Source of the DNA: 2-02-FULL-47-50 sp964479045
GTDB lineage: Bacteria > Pseudomonadota > Gammaproteobacteria > Eutrophobiales > Eutrophobiaceae
Assembly: GCA_964479045.1 (NCBI GenBank)
Contig: CAYZJI010000001.1
Coordinates: 1-64,000, forward strand
Length of the DNA stretch: 64,000 nt
Direction: 5' to 3'
Positions 33,750 to 43,093 of this stretch are shown piece by piece. How positions within the stretch are numbered: the stretch's first letter is position 1; each line of letters starts with the position of its first letter. A program made the position numbers and the translations under genes. The notes under the pieces are model-generated. The model ran no database searches and had not been told where the DNA came from. It saw only the letters and a list, made by a program, of their open reading frames with translations.

Positions 33750-36700
33750 TCAAAAATACTCTCCACAGCATCTTTAAGGAGTTCTTCCTCAGATTTAGGT
33801 TTTGCTGCGGCTTTCTTTTTCTTGCTGGCAGCTTTTTTCGTGGTCGTGGTTGTCTTTGGCTGCGTCGTTGCCGGCTGGGCAGACTGTGGATTGACCGTAG
33901 CAGGCGCTGCTTCTTCCACACCAAGTGTATCCTTCAGCAGTTCCTGGATTTTTTCCTCGCCTGTTTTCTTGAACAACACCTTGGCGATATCACCTGCATC
34001 CGGCTTGCAATCCGGCGGACTCAGCTTGCCGCGACACTTAACCGGGATATCGTAACCCCCAATATTGTAATGGCTTTCTCCTCGTGCCGTAGTCGTTTCA
34101 TCGACAGAAACCAGCATGTCGTATTTGATGGTTTCATTGTTCAGATTGGCCAGCATCCCCTGACCGGTAACCTTGAACCCGGGCGCAGTCAGCAGCATGT
34201 CCTTGTTCGTGACTATCCCTTTATTGATGTCCAGCGTTGCAGTCAGTTTTTCAAACGGCGTTTCACCACCAGAATCGAGTTTTGCCGGAATCTTGCTCTC
34301 GATCATGATTTCCACCTGTTCCAGCGTTTTGTTTACATCTACGCCGCGCAGGATGCCATTATTAACCAGTAATTTGCCCGTGCCGGTCAGGCTGCGTTTC
34401 AATTGGCGCACGTTCACACCCATGCCCGTCAAATCAGAGAGTGAAATATCGGCGATGCCTGCCAAAGGACTTTCCTTCTCCTGCAGGTAATCCTTGAGCA
34501 ACGGATCCAGACTTACATTGGTAAGTTGACTGTTGACCACAATCTTCGGCACCTTGCCTTTTGCATTCAGGTGCACCGTACCCTGATATTTACCCTGATA
34601 CAGTTCCGCCAGTGCAGGCTCCAGCCTTATGTCGCCCTCATTGGCTTTCAAGGCAAGTTTGATATTGCTGAGCTTCGCATTAGAAATCACCAGATGGCCG
34701 ATCTGCAGATCTCCATTCATGCGCAAGGCACGCAGTGTATCCAGTGGCAGTTCAGTGGCAGCCGCTGCTGCCGCGGTTTCCGGGGTAGCCGGTGCTGCCG
34801 TCTTGCCTTGTCCATCGGTTTTTTCCTGGGGCGGGGCCGGAGGCAAATAACGATCCGCATTGATGCTGTCCACCACGATTCCAAACTGCAGATCCGGCTG
34901 GCTAAATTGCTGTATGGAAAGATTGCCATTGATTTTGCTTTCGTCCAGTTGCATGGCGAAATCCTTCAGATTCAAACTGTCCGTGGTTCCGGACAATCCG
35001 GTTTTTACCGCTACCTTGTTGAATACATTTTTATCGGCCGTGGCCGGTAATGTAAGGTTTAATTGCTGGGCAAACTGGCGCAGGTTGAATTCCCTGACAG
35101 ACAGATCACCCGTATAAGCAGGCTTGTCCTGAATTCCGGTGGCATTGAGATTACTGGTAATATCAAGCCCCAGCCCCTTCAGGGACAGGTTGTCCAGAGC
35201 AAGTGTCTGTTTATCAAGGTTGATACGGGAGTTTGCATTGAGTGTGAGGTCCACCGGGGAGTTCGGGATCTGCTTGCCGGCAAAGGTCGCCTTGACCTGT
35301 AACGGCGTCAATGCAATATCGCCACCTGTGCCGCTGACACCGGCATCGATTAACAGGGACTGCATCACTTCGCCCAGCCCGGATTGACCGAAAGCAGATA
35401 GTACATCCGCCAGTTTTTCACCGCGTATGGCGAGCTTGCCATTCATACTGCCATTATTTGTATTCATCTCTTTCGCATCAAGCTGACCATTCACAGTAAT
35501 CCCCAAGGCTTTTGCCGCGAGCGTTGGTATCCTGATCTGGCCGGCAGCCGGATTTGCATCAAATTCTGCGGAAACATCAAATGCCCTGTCCGCCGCTTTT
35601 GCGAGCCGCTGGCCGTAGGTTTTGAATTTTGGATCCTTGCCGGTTTCAAACTGGCCTATGACCTGCATGAGCGCGGGCAAATCGGGACCGGTGGCTTTCA
35701 AGGTGCCTTTGGCTGAAGGTTTGTCACTCTGAATCTGGCTGGCTTCGACCTGTCCCGTAATTGAAGCCCCGAGTAATTTTGCATCCAGATTGGACAGTTT
35801 GATGTGCTCCTGCGCCAGGTTCGCTTCCATGCCTGCCTTGATGTCAAAGGAACGAGTATCCAGGGCGGCCAGTTGCCCGGCCAAAGGCTCAATACCAGCC
35901 AGTTTAAACAATAAGGCGAGATCACTGCCCTTGGCATCCAGTGTGCCTTTAACAGCAGGCTTGCCTGTAGAAATCTTTTCTCCTGACAGGTTGCCGCGCA
36001 CATCAACACCCAGTCCCTGCAGGCTCAGGTTTTCCACCAATAGTGTGTCCTTGCCGGGATTAATGCGGGTATTGGCAGCGAGTGTCAGCTCGGCAGGAGA
36101 ATTCGGGATCTGCTTGCCGGCGAATACGGCCTTAAGCTGCAACGGAGTGAATGCAATGTCCCCTTCCTTGCCACTAACGCCGGCATCTACATTAATGGTC
36201 TGCAAAACGTCGCCCAGCGCTTTTTGATCCAGCGCGGCGAGCACGTCTGCGAGCTTCTCACCCTTCAATGAAAATTTGCCATCTACCTTGGGACTGGCGG
36301 TGTTCATGCTCTTGCCATCCATCTGGCCATTCGCCGTGATACCGAAGGTGTTGACCGAAAAGGTCGGGATCAGAAGGGTGCCATTACCCAAATCAGCATC
36401 GAATTCAGCAGCAATATCAAAATTTTTGTTATCCACTTTCGCCAGACGCTGCGCATAGTGTCTCAGCTTGGGTTCCGGCCCCGTCTCAAACTGGCCCAGT
36501 ACCTGCATCAATGCCGGCAGATCCGGCCCCGTGGCTTTCAGACTGCCTTTGGCCGATGGCGTATCAGACTGTATCTGGCTGGCTTCCATCTGCCCCTGTA
36601 TATTCGCGCCGAGGAGCCTGGCCTCCAGTTGCGATAAATTCACGTGCCCCTGTTCGATATTTGCGGTCAGATTGGCCTTCATATCCACCGTACGGTCCTT

Positions 36701-37666
36701 GACCTGCGCAAGTTGTTTTGCCGCATCGCCATCGACCACCTGCAGTAATCTGGCCAGATCATCGCCCTGGACAGACAACTGTGCGTCCAGTTGCGGTTGT
36801 CCGGAAGAAACATTCGCCAGATTGAGAGTTCCCTGTATGCGCGTACCGAGCATTTCAAGCAGGAGATCGGTCAACTGCACAGTATCTGCATTCAGATTGG
36901 ATTCCACGGCTGCCTTGAACACCAGATCCGCGCTGCCGCCAGGCACGCCTTTCCCTGAAAGTTTTGCCAGCATATCCAGCGGTTTCAGTGCATAAATCTC
37001 GCTGTCCAGATCGTAATTCAGCACGCCTTTGAGTTTCACATCCGCATTCAGGGCAGGACGATTGGCCTCAGCTTTGAACACCGCATCCAGATTGATGGGT
37101 GCTCCATAGGTCAGTTCACCTGTGGTGGCGTTCAGCCCACTGATATGGATGTGCTGATCAGTGGTTTCATCCAGCCAGCTGATTTGTGCGTCTTTCACAT
37201 CCACGCCCCCCAGCACAACGGCCGCAAAAGGCAGCGGATCCTGCGATTTTTTTTGCTCAGGTGCCTTGCTCAAGTCCGCCCAGTTGGTAACTCCATCCTT
37301 GTTCTTTGCGAGATTAAGTTCCAGTCCATGTAAGCGAAAGGTATCCAGTTCATATTGCTTTCTGAGGAGAGGCATGGTTTTGATACGGAAGGCGACATGG
37401 TCTGCCTGCAGGAAAGGCACATCGGCAAACCCGGCAGCATTACCAAGTGTAATCCCTTCAGCCTGAAGACCGAGCCAGGGATAATATGTCAACTGTATCG
37501 TGCCGGTAATATCAACCTTACGACCGGTGGCGGCCTCCAGCTTGCTGATGATGAAATCCTTATGGGCATTGGGATCAAAAAACAGCAGGGCGCCCCCTGC
37601 CAGCACAACCACGAGGGCAATCAATCCCAGTGTCAATCCCAACAATAACTTTAACAACTTGCTCAT
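33746..37666 (-). CDS. Extra-long AsmA-family protein with an internal 280-residue duplication
   Basis: 1306 residues, about twice E. coli AsmA. An N-terminal membrane helix (about 6-30) anchors a periplasmic protein that starts with the AsmA signature (KVDITGTIQLTYYPWLGLQAEGITLGN, split across 50-77) and ends with the conserved AsmA C-terminus (GTGKLLVNNGILRGVDVN and NIGGYDIPVKCRG). AsmA-like proteins form beta-groove bridges thought to move phospholipids between membranes. Residues about 280-559 and 560-838 are two similar copies: for example SAKG(S/T)LKATGPDLPALMQV and FAGKQIPNSP occur in both at an offset of 280. The tail after about 1255 is Thr/Lys/Ala-rich. It lies 14 bp after argH. Confidence 0.92.
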   Translation of the reverse strand: MSKLLKLLLGLTLGLIALVVVLAGGALLFFDPNAHKDFIISKLEAATGRKVDITGTIQLTYYPWLGLQAEGITLGNAAGFADVPFLQADHVAFRIKTMPLLRKQYELDTFRLHGLELNLAKNKDGVTNWADLSKAPEQKKSQDPLPFAAVVLGGVDVKDAQISWLDETTDQHIHISGLNATTGELTYGAPINLDAVFKAEANRPALNADVKLKGVLNYDLDSEIYALKPLDMLAKLSGKGVPGGSADLVFKAAVESNLNADTVQLTDLLLEMLGTRIQGTLNLANVSSGQPQLDAQLSVQGDDLARLLQVVDGDAAKQLAQVKDRTVDMKANLTANIEQGHVNLSQLEARLLGANIQGQMEASQIQSDTPSAKGSLKATGPDLPALMQVLGQFETGPEPKLRHYAQRLAKVDNKNFDIAAEFDADLGNGTLLIPTFSVNTFGITANGQMDGKSMNTASPKVDGKFSLKGEKLADVLAALDQKALGDVLQTINVDAGVSGKEGDIAFTPLQLKAVFAGKQIPNSPAELTLAANTRINPGKDTLLVENLSLQGLGVDVRGNLSGEKISTGKPAVKGTLDAKGSDLALLFKLAGIEPLAGQLAALDTRSFDIKAGMEANLAQEHIKLSNLDAKLLGASITGQVEASQIQSDKPSAKGTLKATGPDLPALMQVIGQFETGKDPKFKTYGQRLAKAADRAFDVSAEFDANPAAGQIRIPTLAAKALGITVNGQLDAKEMNTNNGSMNGKLAIRGEKLADVLSAFGQSGLGEVMQSLLIDAGVSGTGGDIALTPLQVKATFAGKQIPNSPVDLTLNANSRINLDKQTLALDNLSLKGLGLDITSNLNATGIQDKPAYTGDLSVREFNLRQFAQQLNLTLPATADKNVFNKVAVKTGLSGTTDSLNLKDFAMQLDESKINGNLSIQQFSQPDLQFGIVVDSINADRYLPPAPPQEKTDGQGKTAAPATPETAAAAAATELPLDTLRALRMNGDLQIGHLVISNAKLSNIKLALKANEGDIRLEPALAELYQGKYQGTVHLNAKGKVPKIVVNSQLTNVSLDPLLKDYLQEKESPLAGIADISLSDLTGMGVNVRQLKRSLTGTGKLLVNNGILRGVDVNKTLEQVEIMIESKIPAKLDSGGETPFEKLTATLDINKGIVTNKDMLLTAPGFKVTGQGMLANLNNETIKYDMLVSVDETTTARGESHYNIGGYDIPVKCRGKLSPPDCKPDAGDIAKVLFKKTGEEKIQELLKDTLGVEEAAPATVNPQSAQPATTQPKTTTTTKKAASKKKKAAAKPKSEEELLKDAVESIFD

Positions 37667-37680
37667 TACCTGCTGCCTCC

Positions 37681-39108
37681 TTAAACCATGAGTTTACGCA
37701 GCCGCTGCCGGCCGTGTTTGATCGCCTGCAGAACCTGCGCAGGTGCCGTGCCGCCTGCATGTGCGCGGGCCGCGACCGACCCTTCCAGGGTTAGACAGGC
37801 AAAAACGTCTTTTGCAATTTTTTTGCTGAATTGCTGCAATTCACTGAGACTCAGTTCCGATAAATCCTTGCGTTGATGGATAGCATACTGCACCGCCTGT
37901 CCCACGATGGCATGGGCATCCCGGAACGGTACCTGTTTGCCTACCAGATAATCCGCCAGATCAGTGGCCGTGGCATACCCCCGCTGCGCCGCCGTACGCA
38001 TGTTGTCTTTTTTGACATGGATGGCCGGAACCATGCCCTGATAGGCCTGCAAGCATGCCTTGACTGTATCGATACTATCAAACAGTGCGAGTTTGTCTTC
38101 CTGGTTGTCCCGGTTGTAGGCGAGCGGTTGGGCTTTCATCAGGGTCAACAGCGCCTGGAGATGCCCATACACCCGGCCGGTTTTGCCGCGAACCAGTTCC
38201 GGGATGTCAGGGTTTTTCTTCTGCGGCATGATTGAAGAGCCTGTACACCAGGCGTCCTCCAGATCGATGAATGCGAATGGTTGCGAGATCCACAACACCA
38301 GTTCTTCCGAAAACCGGGAAAGATGCATCATGATGAGTGCTGCGCAGTGCGTGAACTCGATGGCAAAATCCCGATCGCTCACCGCATCCAGTGAATTTTC
38401 AGCAATTGCAGCAAAGCCCAGCAGTTTTGCAGTCAATGCACGGTCAATCGGATAGCTCGTCCCGGCCAGTGCCCCGGACCCCAGTGGCATGACATCGATC
38501 CGTTTGCGACAATCGGCCAGCCGCTCACTGTCCCGCAACAACATCTCAAACCACGCCAATAGATGATGACCAAACGTCACTGGTTGGGCGACCTGCAGGT
38601 GCGTAAACCCCGGCATGATGGTGCCGGATTCACGTTCAGCCATGTCCAGTAATTCCGTCATGACACTGCCCAACAACTTGCGTATGGCGTCCACTTCTGC
38701 GCGCAGATACAAACGGATGTCCGTGGCCACCTGATCATTGCGTGACCGGCCGGTGTGCAATTTCTTTCCGGTGTCCCCGATGCGTTTGATCAAGGCCGTT
38801 TCGATATTCATGTGCACATCTTCCAGTTCCGTGCTCCACTGGAATGACCCCGTTTCAATATCACGTTCGATGCTCTGCAGACCGGCGGCAATCTGCGCAT
38901 ACTCCTTGCGCGTCAACACGCCCACCTGTGCCAGCATACGCGCGTGTGCGATGGAGCCCATGATGTCATAATGGTAGAGCCGTTGGTCATAGGAAACCGA
39001 TTGTGTGAACTGTTCAACAAATGCGGCAGTAGGTGCAGAAAACCGGCCTCCCCAGGGTTTGGCGGGTGTTTTTTTCCGGGTCTTGTTACGTATGGTTTTT
39101 GTGGTCAT
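37681..39108 (-). CDS. argH: Argininosuccinate lyase
   Basis: 475 residues. It splits argininosuccinate to arginine and fumarate, the last step of arginine synthesis. The superfamily signature GSSIMPQKKNPD (mobile loop with the catalytic Ser) is intact, as are HTGRSRNDQVATD and FTHLQVAQPVTFGHH. A basic N-terminal extension (TIRNKTRKKTPAK) precedes the family start WGGRF. It is divergent from algZ, a linkage conserved with Pseudomonas. Confidence 0.97.
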   Translation of the reverse strand: MTTKTIRNKTRKKTPAKPWGGRFSAPTAAFVEQFTQSVSYDQRLYHYDIMGSIAHARMLAQVGVLTRKEYAQIAAGLQSIERDIETGSFQWSTELEDVHMNIETALIKRIGDTGKKLHTGRSRNDQVATDIRLYLRAEVDAIRKLLGSVMTELLDMAERESGTIMPGFTHLQVAQPVTFGHHLLAWFEMLLRDSERLADCRKRIDVMPLGSGALAGTSYPIDRALTAKLLGFAAIAENSLDAVSDRDFAIEFTHCAALIMMHLSRFSEELVLWISQPFAFIDLEDAWCTGSSIMPQKKNPDIPELVRGKTGRVYGHLQALLTLMKAQPLAYNRDNQEDKLALFDSIDTVKACLQAYQGMVPAIHVKKDNMRTAAQRGYATATDLADYLVGKQVPFRDAHAIVGQAVQYAIHQRKDLSELSLSELQQFSKKIAKDVFACLTLEGSVAARAHAGGTAPAQVLQAIKHGRQRLRKLMV

Positions 39109-39199
39109 GGCGGCACAGGTGGATATGAGGTTTTCAGAGACTGGCGTTATTATAACGTATGGCGCCGTTGGATAATCATTTTCCTGTTTGGATACGGAT

Positions 39200-40264
39200 A
39201 TGAACCCGCGACAACATCATCACCCAAATTCCTTTCTGCCGGATTTTTGCGGTGTGCGCATGGTGTTCGTGGTGGTTCTGATTGCAGAATTGCTGGCCAT
39301 TATATTGACCCTGGCGGAAGCGAATTACACTCATGATCACTTCACAGATCTCGCGCTCAAATCGTTGTATGCGCAATGGATAGCACTGGCCTGTATTGCC
39401 GTACTGTGTGTGATGCGACCCTGGTTCAGTACTTTGCCGGACCACTGGGCGGCGTTATCCAGTTATCTCGTCGTTCTGGGGGTTTCACTTGGCATTACTG
39501 AGTTGGCCTGGTGGTTGCTTCATGCAATACCGGTACTAACCTCTCTCATTAACCAAAATCACTCTCTGTTTCTGCTACGTTGCATGGGCACCAGCGCGAT
39601 TGTTGGTGCACTTGCACTGCGTTACTTTTACGTGAGACACCAGTGGCGGCGTAATATTGAGTCGGCCGCGGAAGCCCGTATCCAGGCGTTGCAATCCCGT
39701 ATCCGTCCACATTTTCTCTTTAATTGCATGAACACCATCGCCAGTCTTACCCGCACACAACCTGCCCTTGCTGAAGAAGCCATCGAGGATCTTTCAGATT
39801 TGTTCCGTGTCAGCCTGCAGGATGCAAAATCGCTCACAACCTGGGCCAGGGAGCTGGAATTATGCCATCGCTATCTGCGTATTGAAGAACATCGTCTCGG
39901 TAATCGCCTGCAGGTCAACTGGCAGGTGGAGGATGTTCCGCAGGAATTACAGATACCTGCCCTGACCCTGCAACCATTGCTCGAAAATGCCATCTATCAC
40001 GGGATCGAGACACTGGCGGAAGGCGGTTGCATACAAATCAGCGGCGCGCGCGAGGGCCGGAACTTCAGGATCAGTGTCACGAATCCACTGCCACCTGCCG
40101 GGCATCAGAACCATCACGATGGAAATCAACTTGCGCAAGGTAATATTCAGCAGCGTTTGCAGGCGTTTTTCGGCGACAGGGGAACTCTGCAAACCACTGT
40201 CACCCCTGATCATTATATTGCTTCTATTACAATTCCGGACACTTATGAAGATACTGATCGTTGA
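39200..40264 (+). CDS. algZ: Sensor histidine kinase AlgZ/FimS (LytS type)
   Basis: 354 residues. Four or more membrane helices (about 20-145) precede a His_kinase domain with RPHFLFNCMNTIASL, in which the His is the usual phospho-acceptor position of this family. An HATPase region follows with LQPLLENAIYHGIE. The N-terminal FLPDFCGVRMVFVVVLIAEL matches AlgZ/FimS. In P. aeruginosa AlgZR controls type IV pilus assembly genes and alginate. ATG 39200 is preferred to the upstream TTG (39188). The stop overlaps algR by 20 bases. HATPase glycine motifs look degenerate, as is known for this family. Confidence 0.93.
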   Translation: MNPRQHHHPNSFLPDFCGVRMVFVVVLIAELLAIILTLAEANYTHDHFTDLALKSLYAQWIALACIAVLCVMRPWFSTLPDHWAALSSYLVVLGVSLGITELAWWLLHAIPVLTSLINQNHSLFLLRCMGTSAIVGALALRYFYVRHQWRRNIESAAEARIQALQSRIRPHFLFNCMNTIASLTRTQPALAEEAIEDLSDLFRVSLQDAKSLTTWARELELCHRYLRIEEHRLGNRLQVNWQVEDVPQELQIPALTLQPLLENAIYHGIETLAEGGCIQISGAREGRNFRISVTNPLPPAGHQNHHDGNQLAQGNIQQRLQAFFGDRGTLQTTVTPDHYIASITIPDTYEDTDR

Positions 40265-40970
40265 CGATGAACGTCTCGCCCGTGAGCGACTGATCAGCAT
40301 GATCAGCGAATTGGGAAATGTACACACCCTGCAGGAAGCTGAGCACGGGTTGGCGGCCCTGGAACAGGTCAGCCATTTCAGCCCGGACATCCTGTTGCTC
40401 GATATACGCATGCCGGTGATGGATGGCCTTGAAGTGGCACAGCATTTGACGCAAATGGACAATCCACCTGCGGTGATTTTCACTAGTGCATATCAGGATC
40501 ACGCCCTTGCCGCCTTTGACATGCATGCGATCGATTATCTGCTGAAGCCGGTCCGCAAAGAGCGTTTGCGGGAAGCCCTGGATCGCGCAAAGCGCCTGCA
40601 AAGCGCCATTGTGCCGGAGTTACGCAAGCACGAACATGCCGCGCGTACACATTTGAGTGCCACCGTGCGGGGCAGCCTCAAGCTGCTGCCAGTGACGGAG
40701 ATCCGTTATTTCCGGGCCGAGGAAAAATATGTGCTGGCGGGCTGGCCCGGCGGAGAGTTACTGCTGAATGAATCACTCGTGGCACTGGAGGATGAGTTCA
40801 GAGCACAGTTTATACGAATTCACCGCAATGCCCTGGTGGCATTGAATTACATTGATACCTTGCAGAAAACCGGGGCTGACACCTGTGAAATTATCCTGCG
40901 CGGGGTATCGACAAAATTGCAGGTCAGCCGCCGCAATCTGAGCGAAGTCAGAAAATTTATCCGCGGGTAA
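40245..40970 (+). CDS. algR: LytTR response regulator AlgR
   Basis: 241 residues. REC domain: Asp7-Asp8, phospho-acceptor Asp53 in LLLDIRMPVMDG, and the Lys of DYLLKPVRKER. The C-terminal LytTR DNA-binding domain has RGSLKLLPVTEIRYFRAE, QFIRIHRNALVAL and QVSRRNLSEVRKFI. The true start is the ATG at 40245; the frame is open further upstream but that is algZ. It pairs with algZ and is the likely regulator of type IV pilus genes. In Pseudomonas algR is followed by hemC, here by gshA on the other strand. Confidence 0.95.
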   Translation: MKILIVDDERLARERLISMISELGNVHTLQEAEHGLAALEQVSHFSPDILLLDIRMPVMDGLEVAQHLTQMDNPPAVIFTSAYQDHALAAFDMHAIDYLLKPVRKERLREALDRAKRLQSAIVPELRKHEHAARTHLSATVRGSLKLLPVTEIRYFRAEEKYVLAGWPGGELLLNESLVALEDEFRAQFIRIHRNALVALNYIDTLQKTGADTCEIILRGVSTKLQVSRRNLSEVRKFIRG

Positions 40971-40982
40971 GCATGTAGCGAT

Positions 40983-42263
40983 TCACGACGCCATTTCGCG
41001 CGCTGCGGCCAGCATGGCCAGACGCGCGATCACACCATACGCATAAAAACGGTTGGGATGCGCATCGGGCGTCAGGTTTTTTTCCGGAGAGATACAACAA
41101 TCATCAAACATTAACGGCTCAAAGCGCATGCCGGGGGAGTTCAGGTTTTCATTCACGCCGCGTTCGGAATGAACACGGTAAAATCCGCCTACGACACTGT
41201 GACCAATCAGATAAACGACGGGCTCAGAAACCGCTGGCGGCTCTCCCCACGTTTCATGGGTATACACACCTTCCTGTATCAGCACCTTGGAAACTTTTTG
41301 CCCTTCCTTGATGGTCGCCATGCGCGTGCGTTGCTTGCGGTTCAGATCACTGATGTCATCCGCGCTTTTCACCGTCATGATGCCCATGCCATAGGTGCCG
41401 GCATCGGCCTTGACCATTACAAACGGTTCACACTTAACACCATATTCCGCATATTTTTTGTGTATGCTTTCCAGCAAGGCCTCAACATTCCTGGACAAAC
41501 ATGATTCGCCCTCGCGTTTCATGAAATCAATTTCACCGCAATTGCGGAACAGCGGATCAATAAGCCACGGATCAAAATCCAGATGACGGGCAAACTCCTC
41601 AGCCACCATTTTATACTGGGCGAAATGCATGGACTTCAGCCGGTTGGACCAGCCCATGTTCAGCGGGGGCGCCAGTCGTTGTTGCAACCCTTCGAGTTGT
41701 GGCGGTCGGCCTGAAGACAAATCATTATTGAGAATGATCAGATCCGGGCTGAAGTTTGCCACACTGATCTGATTAAGATTTTTAATCAACGGCTCCAGAG
41801 TAATCATGCGGCCAGAGTTCAGCGTTACCTGACGTGGCTCTGTCAACTCCGGCAACATTGAGCCCAGCCTGACTTCAAAACCGGCTTTTTCAATAATCTC
41901 CTGCAAGACAGCGAGACTCTCAAGATAAAACAGATTGCGTGTATGGTTTTCCGGAATAATCAGAATGCGATCGATGGGGCCATTCATGCGCTCAATCGTT
42001 AATTGCACAGCCTGTATGCATAACGACTCAAAGGCCGGATTAAGATTGTTGAATCCGGCCGGAAACAGGTTGGTGTCCACCGGGGCGATTTTGTAGCCCG
42101 AATTCCGGATATCGACCGAGGTATAGAAGGGTTCCTTGATCGTGCGCCATTGAGTACGAAACCAGGATTCGATTTCCGCCAGATGATCCTGCAGATGACT
42201 CTCCACCATCAACATCGGTGCATTCTGGGCAGTAGTCAAATGTGGAACACAAGGAGTGGACAT
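40983..42263 (-). CDS. gshA: Glutamate-cysteine ligase (Acidithiobacillus-type)
   Basis: 426 residues. It ligates glutamate and cysteine, the first step of glutathione synthesis. The sequence is not the E. coli GshA type; it matches the distinct family named after the Acidithiobacillus ferrooxidans enzyme, recognisable by PFYTSVDIRNSGYKIAPVD, FPAGFNNL, VKADAGTYGMGIMTV and LIQEGVYTHE. The companion gshB is often nearby in related genomes but is not in this window. It is convergent with algR (12-bp gap) and lies 97 bp after rsmE. Confidence 0.93.
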   Translation of the reverse strand: MSTPCVPHLTTAQNAPMLMVESHLQDHLAEIESWFRTQWRTIKEPFYTSVDIRNSGYKIAPVDTNLFPAGFNNLNPAFESLCIQAVQLTIERMNGPIDRILIIPENHTRNLFYLESLAVLQEIIEKAGFEVRLGSMLPELTEPRQVTLNSGRMITLEPLIKNLNQISVANFSPDLIILNNDLSSGRPPQLEGLQQRLAPPLNMGWSNRLKSMHFAQYKMVAEEFARHLDFDPWLIDPLFRNCGEIDFMKREGESCLSRNVEALLESIHKKYAEYGVKCEPFVMVKADAGTYGMGIMTVKSADDISDLNRKQRTRMATIKEGQKVSKVLIQEGVYTHETWGEPPAVSEPVVYLIGHSVVGGFYRVHSERGVNENLNSPGMRFEPLMFDDCCISPEKNLTPDAHPNRFYAYGVIARLAMLAAAREMAS

Positions 42264-42360
42264 AGTCAGAATTCAGGGATCAGATATCAGTCAATGTATT
42301 GTACTCTATTCCCGCATGTCCATATCAAGGCTGTACATGGTCATGTGGGCCATGATGTTA

Positions 42361-43092
42361 CTAATTGAAGTCACCCCACAAGGTCTGGCAGGCACTGATC
42401 GCTGCCAGAGCGGCTGTCTCTGTGCGCAGGATTCGCGGCCCCAGTATTACCGGTTGATACTCATATTTTACGGACAGTGACACTTCATTATCGCTGAATC
42501 CACCTTCCGGACCTGCGAGCAAGGTTATAGCTTGTTGCAGAGGCCGTAACTGGCCCAGTGTTTTGGCAGCGACCGGGTGCAGAATCAGCTTTAATCCTCT
42601 CTGTTCATCTGATATCCATTTATCAAAATCCTGTACCGGCAATAACTCCGGCAATCGATTGCGACCGCATTGTTCACAGGCGTTGATGATGATATTACGC
42701 CAGTGTTCATGACGTTTTGATATTCTGGCGTCATCCAGTTTTACATTCGTATAATCACACAAGACCGGCACGATCCGGGCAACCCCGAGTTCCACAGCCT
42801 TTTGCAAGGTGTAGTCCATGCGTTCACCACGGGAAATACCTTGCGCCAGGGTGATTTGCAAATGCGATTCACGATCCTCCCGATGGTGTTGATGCGTTAC
42901 AACGTCCACGCCTTTTTTGCTGATACTGCGTATCTCCGCCACGAACTGGCCACCTTTTCCATTAAACAACGCCAGTGACTGACCGGCTTTCATGCGCAGC
43001 ACATGCGTGATGTGATGTGCGGCGGAACCCGACAAAGGGTACTGCTGCCCTTCGGCCAGATTCTGATCGATGAATATCCGTGGAATCCGCAT
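42361..43092 (-). CDS. rsmE: 16S rRNA (uracil-N3)-methyltransferase
   Basis: 243 residues. It methylates U1498 of 16S rRNA. An N-terminal PUA-like domain (HHITHVLRMKAGQSLALFNGKGG) is followed by a SPOUT knot domain with QCGRNRLPELLP, LLAGPEGGFSDNEV and LGPRILRTETAALAAI, the SAM-binding trefoil. The start lies one base after the bioA stop. Confidence 0.96.
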   Translation of the reverse strand: MRIPRIFIDQNLAEGQQYPLSGSAAHHITHVLRMKAGQSLALFNGKGGQFVAEIRSISKKGVDVVTHQHHREDRESHLQITLAQGISRGERMDYTLQKAVELGVARIVPVLCDYTNVKLDDARISKRHEHWRNIIINACEQCGRNRLPELLPVQDFDKWISDEQRGLKLILHPVAAKTLGQLRPLQQAITLLAGPEGGFSDNEVSLSVKYEYQPVILGPRILRTETAALAAISACQTLWGDFN

Positions 43093-43093
43093 G

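Noticed and set aside
39987..40244. N-terminal extension of AlgR by 86 residues
   Set aside because: The extension is an out-of-frame reading of the algZ end. AlgR starts at MKILIVDDE (40245).
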